A DNA stretch of 64,000 nucleotides from assembly GCA_949361645.1 (NCBI GenBank), contig OX442423.1, positions 795,183 to 859,182 of the forward strand. The letters are read 5' to 3'. A program made the position numbers and the translations under genes. Below the pieces are notes generated by a model that had not been told where the DNA came from, ran no database searches, and saw only the letters and a list, made by a program, of their open reading frames with translations. This stretch comes from Spongilla lacustris. Taxonomy: Eukaryota; Porifera; Demospongiae; Spongillida; Spongillidae. Shown here in pieces: positions 10,654 through 33,700 of this stretch. Positions within the stretch are counted from its first letter, which is position 1; each line of letters starts with the position of its first letter.

Positions 10654-11162
10654 ATTGTAGGTTGCATATATGCGTTCGACCTTCGGCTTCGGTCATATAG
10701 TAAATTACTAGTTTCTCATTGCCAAAATTAAACATGGAGGCGTGGCCGGCGGCCCGCGGAATCATTATTCCTTCCTTAAAGGATTCTGGGTGGAACACCT
10801 GGACCTTATGCGCGCGTTAAAAAAGGGCCTCGTTTAATGGCGGGCCTCTGTACAAATTAAACTACTATCTCTGCTCGTATTGAACGTAGACCTTTAGTGC
10901 GCTTGCGCAGTGTTGTTGATATGTGTTGTATATATGTGACAGATTTTCCAATGATTGTATAATTAGTAGCAGTTACTACAACTGGCGGCAAGGTAGATTG
11001 CCCATGGCGACAACAGCCTTCGGGAAGATGATAGCCGCGAGTTTTAGGTGGGGGCGGAGCCAGCGGCTTCGGTTCGTAACAAAGCATAAGTTCGACTGCT
11101 TATGTAGAATACGGCCACATCCGACGCTACGCTATTCGCTGCTGCGTGTACTTCACAGCTAA
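10654..11162. other. Spacer, no gene seen
   Basis: The 3' flank of the 7TM gene, GC-richer between 10735 and 11110. Short ORFs on both strands show no domain or splice context. Confidence 0.4.
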
Positions 11163-11394
11163 AGCCTAGTTCACAAATTGACGCAAGACCCACGTACGTC
11201 GTACGTACGTAAGTCGCAGGAATAGAAAAAATTTCTATTCCTGCGACGCGATGCGACGTCGCAGCGATGAACCACACCTAAACCACGCCTGATACTGGTA
11301 CGTTATTAAAAAGTGACGGCCGAGCCCAGTGCAGAACTTTTTTTCATTCATCGCGACGCATCGCGGGCTCTTGCGTCAATTTGTGAACTAGGCT
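11163..11394. mobile_element. PIF/Harbinger-type MITE
   Basis: A 232-bp element whose ends are inverted repeats of about 26 bp (AGCCTAGTTCACAAATTGAC ... GTCAATTTGTGAACTAGGCT), flanked by TAA on both sides (11160-11162 and 11395-11397). A 3-bp TWA target duplication and GCCTAGTTCACA-type ends are typical of Harbinger elements. Interior GCGACG/CGTCGC motifs are also inverted. It is non-coding. Confidence 0.8.
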
Positions 11395-11586
11395 TAATAG
11401 AAAGTGCGTAATGAATTTTAATGTTATAGATTCCTTTTGCTGAATCCAACACCGCGACGGACCACGTGAGGTCCCCAAGTCCATCTATGGGAAGAACATG
11501 CATGCAGGGAAAGTGTGACTCCTAAATAACTATCAAATTACGTTTATACGGCCCGGCCTCACGTGTATTTCTACTAGTCTGCGGGT

Positions 11587-12168
11587 AGCGTATCCACATA
11601 GGGTCTGAGGCATCATGTAATGAGGAATGCTAGCAAACTACACCCACGCGAACATGGCAGAAAACGATTTATAAAAACTATTGCTGAACGATGATGGATC
11701 ACCCCGTTTCGCTTGTCGAATGCCCCTGGCAAGCATCCATTATTACACATAGCAGATTTTGTTGTATCCGGTGGTAAAACAGCAAATACACCTCGTAGGT
11801 ACGCACAGACATTCCGTCCACTAACGAACTCAAATACCACTCAAAGTTGCATTTCTTTCAGTCCGGAATAGCCCAGTCTGTCATAACCTCAACTACAACA
11901 ACATTTTACATTGCCTTCAACCGCCATCTGTGTGTACAAGGTGTATTTGCTGTTTTACCACCGGATATGTGCTATGTGTAATAATGGATAATTGGATACT
12001 TATATTCGACAAGCTAAAACGGTGCGCCGCGATCGTTCAGCAATAGTTATTTTAAATCGTTTTTCTGCCATGTTCGCGTGGGTGTTGTTTACTAATTTGC
12101 AAGCCAATTTTGCCTTCGGCATGCATAGTTAGAACAAGTCGTTCCCAGACCCTATGTTGTTACGCAAG
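11587..12168. mobile_element. About 580-bp foldback element
   Basis: TAGCGTATCCACATAGGGTC at the left end pairs with GACCCTATGTTGTTACGC at the right end. Long interior blocks also pair in inverted orientation, including CACCCACGCGAACATGGCAG, TATTGCTGAACGAT and CCGGTGGTAAAACAGCAAAT. Arms are about 210 bp with indels and a loop of about 130 bp. No transposase is seen. Confidence 0.75.
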
Positions 12169-12373
12169 GGTATGTTATAGTAGCAGGGGACTAGGGTACA
12201 ACATTGCATACTATAGTGCGTATGGGTGCAAGCATGCTTGCACGCGCGGAAACTAGTAGAATGCTAAATTTAATCACAACATTACTATTTATGGTAACTA
12301 CCTGCAGGATAGAATTACTTGACTCATGCCACATGCATATGCCACTAGCAGCTAGTATACTACGATAGTAAAA

Positions 12374-25818
<13,445 letters not shown>

Positions 25819-26959
25819 AGGTAGCTGTTTAGCTGAGAGATCAATTGCATGACATTTATACTAGTGTGCTGTCCATATACAATGGCATACTGTGCATTAT
25901 TGTGCGGCAGATATATACAGTTATTGTCAGGTTTTAAGTGCATTATATAAATTGGTTTCTGTGTGCATATATGACCTGTGGTCAATGTGGAATACAAGTG
26001 AGAGGGGGTGGGGTGGGGGTAATTGGTCCAGTTAATTCATTCTCCGCTAGTAAAGCAGGCCATTTTAGTGTACTGCAGTAAATTGGTTCTGAATCCATGT
26101 ATCGCTGGAACATTAAGCTGACCTGATGAACCCTTAGGCATGCATGCACGGTAAGTGAAGCGCAATATAGTTGCTGAAATTCAATGCACTCTTTTCATCT
26201 CGACATTTGTGATCAGTTTAAAACAAACAAAAAAGATACTATTATTTAGGACAATGTCACCATGCACAATTGTGTTCTGAATTCATCATGGCGTAAGCCA
26301 AACATTTCAATTGTTTTGTTTTTGCTGTGTGCTGGAAAGTTACAGTGGAAGTTGTTAATATTGAATTGAATGAAATATACTGATGGATATCTAAACATTC
26401 CGACAGTGAAAAAAAAATCGTTGTAAAACTTACCTTAATGGGATGTTATCTGCAAAACCGGTCGTTTTATTGTTTCTGAGGAGCCTGTAATGTATAACTC
26501 ATTTCTATGCACTGAAAACTGGTCAAGCGAAGTTATATTTTTAACTAACGGTGCACGTGATTAGCTATAGGCCTATAGCCACACATTTAAATGCATGCTT
26601 TATCATATGGAATAACCAAGACCTTTCACTTCAGTCAAATGCACGCGCATATTGCATTATACAGAATAAACAGTTATAAAAAAATCTTGGCAGATTACAA
26701 TACAGGTATATGTTTATTTACAAAAAAAAAAGTTTCTTTTCTATAGCGCATAACACGCGGAATATAGTGGGGGCATGACTTTTCGAATGAATGATATCAC
26801 TACGGCAAGCAAGGTTACATTACTAATTCATGCAGGTTTAAAATCTTGATGACAACATCACCAAATTATAAAATGCAAATTCAATATAAAAGGAAACAAA
26901 CAGTGAAAGCATTCAAAATCGATTAAAAATACAGGCCGGAGCGTCAATTAATTTAATGT
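25819..26959. other. Spacer between gene A and the 7TM gene, no gene seen
   Basis: The 3' flank of gene A and 3' flank of the convergent 7TM gene. An AATAAA lies far downstream near 26665. Nothing else is supported. Confidence 0.5.
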
Positions 26960-27829
26960 TCATAAGTTACATGTGTAATATCGGTTTCTGGTCATTATCA
27001 CCTTCTTCTTGCACTTCTTTATGATCGAAACAATTATAATGTGTACCGCTAGCAGCGCAATGCTGAAAAAATTAAATGATTGCAGTTCGATGGCAAATGC
27101 ACCATAGTAGAAATTGTTTGCCTCATGATTTTGTTCGGCTTTGATATAATGGGAGGTCACTGCCAGTGGTATGAGTGAAAGCGTTATTACGACAGGGTAT
27201 GCAATAAGTGGTAACATCTCTTGGAGCGCCGTCCTGTTGTACCTGCTCACTGCCGAGTGTCGGTCCCGCGTTAAATGTCTTCGGAGAAGGACCACGAATA
27301 TCGTCACCACCGCGACGGAAGTCATTGCAAGCAGCAAGTCAGCGAGGATAAGAAGTCCTATAAATCCACTTATGATGAAATGGCAACCAATAGGAATGTT
27401 TATTATTAAATAAACGCACGACGCGAGCAGTGGAACCAACAGGGAACTCGACACGTACAATGGCTCTAGCCTCCTGAGGTCTCTGTAGCAGACTGCGAAA
27501 CAATACAAATGAAGGGTGAGCCACATGTTGAACATGAATTTGGTCAGCGTAAGAAAAGCCATGATCGTATAAGCCACTATGTTGTAGACTTTGAAATACT
27601 GGTCGGTAAAGTAGCCGAGCATCATGAATGTTGAATACACAAGTGCACACGAGGCTTGGTAGAAGGCCAGTCTGTACACGATCTTTGAATGCAGCTTCTT
27701 GGACCAAATCATCGCAAGATCGAGAATGAATACAGCAATGGACAAACCTCCAAGAGGCGCTACAACGTAAACGATCCAAAGCGGAGTAACCACCATTCGC
27801 ATTGCGGTGTTGCAAGAATAGTTCTCCAT
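26960..27829 (-). CDS. Single-exon seven-transmembrane protein, divergent
   Basis: 289 residues from an ATG at 27829. The N-terminus is short (MENYSCNTAMR) with an NYS glycosylation site. Seven hydrophobic segments lie at about residues 13-37, 47-72, 81-112, 124-145, 150-180, 203-225 and 240-268, followed by a basic C-tail (KKCKKKVIMTRNRYY). An NRT-containing basic third cytoplasmic loop precedes TM6. I see no DRY, NPxxY or class C signature, so the family is undetermined. A cAMP-receptor-like or other divergent 7TM receptor is most likely. It lies between the two convergent GABA-B-type genes, on the strand of gene B. Confidence 0.7.
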   Translation of the reverse strand: MENYSCNTAMRMVVTPLWIVYVVAPLGGLSIAVFILDLAMIWSKKLHSKIVYRLAFYQASCALVYSTFMMLGYFTDQYFKVYNIVAYTIMAFLTLTKFMFNMWLTLHLYCFAVCYRDLRRLEPLYVSSSLLVPLLASCVYLIINIPIGCHFIISGFIGLLILADLLLAMTSVAVVTIFVVLLRRHLTRDRHSAVSRYNRTALQEMLPLIAYPVVITLSLIPLAVTSHYIKAEQNHEANNFYYGAFAIELQSFNFFSIALLAVHIIIVSIIKKCKKKVIMTRNRYYTCNL

Positions 27830-29107
27830 TGCTAAAATCCAATGAGCGTTTCACGCGATGTAAAACTTCGGTACAGAAAATATATTCAAGTTCTTGTTAG
27901 TGTAGTATAAATGAAATTAAAATCGGCATGCATGCGAGCAGGTATAAATTAAATTGGTTTACAGGTGGAGTTGTAATTGGTCAATTCCATTGAATTGAAT
28001 TGACCCCTTTACCGGATTTGTCATCTAACACTGTCTGTTTATGCAGAGACTGAAAGCCTTCCCGGGAAAATAAATGCATTACATTTAGCAAGAACTCCGC
28101 AGAAAACACTTCCTTTGTTTTGATGATACACAATGGCACATGGCATCAGTGACATGGGCTATACGCACTGAATACTGCCTGGGCACTATGGGCGTTTGAG
28201 TTGGACCATGACGTAGAGCCATCTTTCTAGCCACAGTAGGACCGTTTGCCTATTGCCTAAGCACATGCATTATATGATAATGACATTGTATAATAATAAT
28301 TCATCGTACGTATGCCTACACGCCCAGATTTATACCTGAAGGCTGACGTATTACATACGTTATGCCTAAGTGAGATTTACTTGAAGGCTGAAGTGTTATG
28401 CCCAGTTCAATAGGCCAGATTTACTTGAATTATATGTGACTAGTTATGCCATAGTAAATCATTCTGAGGGACAAATAATATCAACTATAATGCAATCATT
28501 AATTGCGGTACCTGGAAAGCAAGTCTGAAAACAAAAATTCCCAGCTAGGACAAGTTATATAGTCTGCAAGCTGTGGGTGGTGTTAGGCAGCTTCCATGAT
28601 ATTGATTTGCTGTAGTTTTATTTGCTCAAAGAATTGATCCACAAAACAGAGGGGGACACTTCTAATAGTGGCAAGGCCATGGCCAGATCATGCACAAGAT
28701 TTGAAAATTGGGGTATCAGTAGGCCTATCACACAGCTGATAGAGCTGGGCAATAAAGCAAAATAACTGTTCGAGTGCAAATGATATAAAGTGGAGGTGGA
28801 GGGGGCAATGTGTGTGTATGGGGGGGGGGGGGGGGGGGGGAGGGTTAGTACTGCTGACGAAAGTTGTAGCCCTGGGCACACATGAAGGACACATACCTAA
28901 AGGCTAAGGCCAGCCAGCACACAATGCCTTGTATCTTTGCATCCAGAGGCGGGGAGATGTATCCATATATAGGATATATTGGTTGGGGGTGGGAAATTGA
29001 TAGGACTCCAAGGGAGGAGGGTGATTGCACTAATTATATAACCTACCAAAAGTGACCAAATAACCTATTAGTTCTAGGCAAGTAAAATTTGCAGTATTTT
29101 TAAGCAT
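27830..29107. other. Spacer, no gene seen
   Basis: The 5' flank of the minus-strand 7TM gene and flank of the tRNA. A poly-G run lies at about 28820-28840. Short ORFs across it are artefacts of the run. Confidence 0.45.
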
Positions 29108-29113
29108 GCACTT

Positions 29114-29157
<44 letters not shown>

Positions 29158-29181
29158 CTGGTTCGAGTCCAGCCAGGTGCG
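29108..29181 (+). tRNA. tRNA-Asn (anticodon GTT)
   Basis: A complete cloverleaf. The acceptor stem GCACTTG/CAGGTGC contains one G-T pair, with G at the discriminator position. The D arm is GCGC...GCGC. The anticodon stem is TTCGG/CCGAA with loop CTGTTAA (GTT at 29142-29144). The variable loop is AGGTT. The T arm is GCTGG-TTCGAGT-CCAGC. No intron and no encoded CCA, as expected for a eukaryotic nuclear tRNA. A and B boxes are in place. Confidence 0.96.
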
Positions 29182-29185
29182 CGTA

Positions 29186-29191
29186 TTTTTT
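29186..29191 (+). terminator. RNA polymerase III terminator of the tRNA-Asn gene
   Basis: A run of six T residues starts 5 nt after the mature tRNA 3' end, the usual Pol III stop signal. Confidence 0.8.
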
Positions 29192-29234
29192 AATCTTTTC
29201 CTTTTCTACATCTATTACATGTATGTAGAAGCAA

Positions 29235-30060
29235 TTTTTTTTTTTTTTTTTTTTTTTAACAGAGATTGAGATAACATGGTGATACGAAGATAGAAACTGT
29301 TTCAAATTCACAACGTAATCTTTCTTTCTAAGTGATCTAAACTATATACATACAAGTCACGAAAATGTGAGCCAGGAGGGCTTGGGCATTGTGCCTCATC
29401 AAAACAGTGCCGAGGCGACAATATATTGCATTTAGCATTTCAGTATTGGATGAGTGGGAGTGGATGGCCAAACGCCTAGCAATTCTTGAGAATGTTTCTT
29501 TTGCAGTGATTCCCCAGCCTCCATATGCCTCCACTACGAGAGGGACACATATCCAACCTCTTTCCAGACAACCCAAAGCATTGTTTTCTAATTTCCCTTG
29601 TTCACCCGCTGCAGCTGAGGCACCTGAGGTCTGACCAGCATCTGAAATCAATGAATTATTGAGGGGATGTATAACCTTGATGTCAAATGCTGCAGATCGC
29701 AGTTTGGTATCAAAATGTCAGCTGGGCGTGATCTGTCTTTGGCTGGACCAATACCACAACCTTGCTCCAAAAGAGGAAAAAGGTGGGCACGACGGCAAAA
29801 GTCAGCAATACAATCACGTATGCAGTTATGTCATGTCACCACATCCCCGGCATAGCGACAAGTTAAAGAATGGTGTCCCAGGGGGGTCAAGCTGGCTAGA
29901 ACAATAGGGGCATGTTTCTTCCAAATTACAGAGGGGAAGGCCCAACCACAATTTCAGAAGAATGTGGGTTTCGTCAGGTTCAAGTGCTAGTCCAAGGCCT
30001 GGGGATGGCACTGTTCTTAACCACCCATGAGCCTGTGGGACTGACTCTGCCAACAGTCGG
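29235..30060 (-). pseudogene. Truncated retroelement with poly(A) tail, pol C-terminus
   Basis: The minus strand reads WLRTVPSPGLGLALEPDE ... LWLGLPL ... CPYCSSQL at 30040-29860. After a frameshift it continues WICVPLVVEAYGGWG ... ETFSRIARRLAIHS at about 29570-29400. These match the zinc-finger and C-terminal blocks of non-LTR or related reverse-transcriptase polyproteins. The element ends in a 23-nt T run on the + strand (29235-29257), which is its poly(A) tail. It is 5'-truncated near 30060. Confidence 0.65.
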
Positions 30061-30797
30061 GCTTGAGGCAGATTCTGGTCTTGATGAGATGACAGTGTAG
30101 TGCTACAATCAAGTAGTGATAGTAAAATAAATATTCTTGATAATAAATGACATTGAAGGTATAAAATATCATTCGTGCCTCAAGACAAACACTGTCTACA
30201 CATAAAAATGCAAAATGAACAAACAAATTTAGTTCATCACAAAATCGATGTGTCCAGGTGGTTGGTGGCTGGCTGCAGCTGCTCCTTGCTAACACTCAGT
30301 GCCCTCAGATGCTAGAAAGTAATGGATCACCTAATGCAACTAGAAGTACACACACTGTGCCAAAAGTTGATTTCGTATTACAAAGCATGATTTACCTACA
30401 CTCCATTTCTAGCCTTGTAAATATATTCTTTCTGAAGCTGAACATTTATTGGACGTCAAAGTCTACACAATGTATTGTGACAGCACTCATTTTGTACAAC
30501 AATTACAACATTCACCAAACCTATAGCCAAGAGTTTAGGATCATTTGTACAAAAGAAAAGAAACAAGATCTGATATGTTGATGAGATGACAAGTTCAACT
30601 GGTGCTCTGTAATTAGAGTAATATACTTTACACATCTGGGCGAGAATGTATTAAAATATTGGACTAAACATGTGTTGATTTCAATGCTAGGCAGTATTCA
30701 TCATATTTAGTCAGGTGAATGTTGTTTAACACCCCAGGTTTGCCTATTAGTTTTATTTCGTTGTATTTTCATTTTGTATCCGCCTACATGTAAGTGA
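30061..30797. other. Spacer 3' of gene B, no gene seen
   Basis: Between the retroelement remnant and the stop codon of gene B. It contains only the polyadenylation signal noted separately. Confidence 0.45.
30752..30757 (-). promoter_or_regulatory. Polyadenylation signal for gene B
   Basis: TTTATT on the + strand is AATAAA on the minus strand, about 40 nt beyond the gene B stop codon (30798). This supports exon 16 as the terminal exon. Confidence 0.55.
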
Positions 30798-33700
30798 TTA
30801 AAAATTCTTATCATCCTCTAAGACTACATTAGGATGCAATTGTTTTCTCCTCACCTGTTCTTGAGCTTTTAGGGCCATCAATTCAAACTGGAGTTTCTTT
30901 GCTTGCTCCTCTAAACTAGAGCAGTGGCCTTTGTTGTGTTCACAGGCCATCACATCTTCCTCATTGGGATCACGGTATAGGAAGTACATCTAGATAGGTA
31001 AGTAACTTATATGAATGCTAAATCATGTGACAGTACATCTAGATGGGTAAGGCTGGTAATTTTATTAATGCTTTGTCATGTGATAGCACATCTAGATAGG
31101 TAAGGCGCTTTGTCATGTGATAGTCATGTGATAGTACATCTAGATAGGTAAGGCTGGTAATTTTATTAATGCTTTGTCATGTGATAGTCATGTGACAGTA
31201 CATCTAGATAGGTAAGGCTGGTAATTTTATTAATGCTTTGTCATGTGATAGCACATCTAGATAGGTAAGGCGCTTTGTCATGTGATAGTCATGTGATAGT
31301 ACATCTAGATAGGTAAGGCTGGTAATTTTATTAATGCTTTGTCATGTGATAGTCATGTGACAGTACATCTAGATAGGTAAGGCTGGTAATTTTATTAATG
31401 CTTTGTCATGTGATAGCACATCTAGATAGGTAAGGCGCTTTGTCATGTGATAGTCATGTGATAGTACATCTAGATGGGTAAGGCTGGTAATTTTATGAAT
31501 GCTTTGTCATGTGACAGTACATCTAGATAGGTAAGGCTGGTAATTTTATGAATGCTTTTTCACTGTGATTTGATAGTCACATTTAGATAGGTATGCAACT
31601 TCTATGAACACTATGTCATATACACGATACCTTTGGTACAAACACAAGGAGGAGTATGACGGAAGCTGAGATCCAAAACCCGATGGAGTAAACAGCAGCT
31701 AATGCGTTTACTGCTCCACTACTGCTCAATGTGGCAAAGCAGGCAATTATGGCAGCCAAGCTTACTGACGTGATGTATACAATGGATATAGTGTAGACAG
31801 AGTCGTTGAGACCCTTTAATGAAACCTTTCTTGCCCCAAATGCGAGGAAACCTTTCTTGCCCCAAATGCGAGTGGAATGGATAGTACTTGGATGAAGCCT
31901 TTGTAGCTTAGCAATACAATCTGCCAAATTATATAGCCTTTGGTAGGAACGGATTGGCATTCCAATACATTGTTGGCAATCCGATCATGAAAAAACTGGA
32001 AGGACAGAACAGCAAGATTATTAGCAAGCAAGCCCTAAAAACAAATATAGCAAACTCCAAGATCTTACATCCGATTCTGTGGAGGGGTATTCAGAATTAC
32101 TTTGAACTTCAGCTGCATAGATTCTCAGTTGTGGCACAGCTGAGGCAATGACAAGCAGAGTAATATCAATACCAACCAGTATGCCTACTGCAGCCACAAT
32201 CATCCAGTCCTGGATTTTCTGTGGGAAAATATAATACAATTATGATTTTATACCCATACATCGACACATAAGTATTGAAGACCAGATGAAAACTATATCT
32301 GATATAACTATGTCACCAAACGCATCATATTAAAACAAAAATGGTGGTCTGTTTTAGTACTTATGTAATATTTCAATATGTGGGTTTCTTCTATTAAAGA
32401 ACAGAATACACATTACATGGAGATAATAAATAATAACCATTCACTGGCATAGAACATATCACTGATTGGACCCCAGCCCTACACATATGGCCCCCAGCCC
32501 TACACATATGGACCCCCAGCCCTACACACATGGCCCCCAGCCCTACACACATGGACCCCAGCCCTACACATGTGGACCCCCAGCCCTACACATGTGGACC
32601 CCAGCCCTACAAATGTGGACCCCCAGCCCTACACATATGGACCCCCAGCCCTACGCATACATGTATGAACCCCCAGCCCTTCACATATGGACCCCAGCCC
32701 TACACATATGGACCCCCAGCCCTACACATATGGACCCCCAGCCCTACACATATGGACCCCCAGCCCTACACACATGGACCCCAGCCCTACAAATGTGGAC
32801 CCCCAGCCCTACACATATGGACCCCCAGCCCTATACATATGGACCCCCAGCCCTACACATGTGGACCCCAGCCCTACACATATGGACCCCCAGCAACCAG
32901 CATTCAACACTACACGTGTGGATCTTCACCAAATGTTCACAGTGACGAATATGGACCCTTAGCACATACATACCAGCTCGTTTGCCTGACGGTAGTTGAA
33001 GATGAAATAGATGCGAAATATTTTTCCAAGAATCGGTCCAAATGCGAGGGAGTACCCAATGGCCCATAGCCACACCCGAAGCTGCAAGGATGCAAAAATA
33101 GTGACAGATGATGTCATTTGAAATATGCAGTCTACTGTACATTGCATATAACAGTTGCAGATGATGCCGCTGGACTTTGAACTGTCAGAAAGAAGACCGA
33201 TATATACAAGATCAGGCACCCCACACAGATGATGTAACACAGAACCGGATTTGACAGCTGCACAAGCCTATCAAATGGTGTATACTTTCAAGAACAAGAG
33301 GTAACTTCACTAGTCCCCTTGCCTTTTGTGTCTAAATATCACTACAAATCCAAAGCACGCAATCGTGCCAATGATTCCAAGAGATGCTAAAATGCACATG
33401 ACAGAGGTCAGCCCTATTTCAATGCTGCGTGTCACATTCTTTGCACTTCCATCATAAGGAACCCCATCTGGAAGAGAAAATGTTTAACTGATTCTAATAC
33501 TACAATTAATTAAATGTGCTCACATGGGAACATCGTCGTGGAATTTTCACCATCGGTAAAAATTAATGTTCCATTAGGCAATACATACCCAATGTACTGT
33601 AAATTGAGGTCTTGGGCTGCATATGTGACAATAACATGTCAAGATAAAGCAGTCACACTGTTGTACAGATTAGCGTATTACCTAATAGTGACAGTAGGAA

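Noticed and set aside
27171..27854. Overlapping ORFs on both strands over the 7TM gene
   Set aside because: Shadow frames of the 289-residue membrane protein; composition lacks membrane helices or known motifs.
29030..29311. Minus-strand ORF with AGLEPATFRLTAERANRLRH
   Set aside because: This peptide is the well-known antisense translation of a tRNA gene; it overlaps the tRNA-Asn.
32959..33240. Continuous minus ORF joining exon 12 and exon 13 of gene B without an intron
   Set aside because: The 5' part is in the wrong frame for TM2. The correct frame gives RLVQLSNPVLCYIICVGCLI and splices at TGCAAT/GTACAG, matching gene A exactly.
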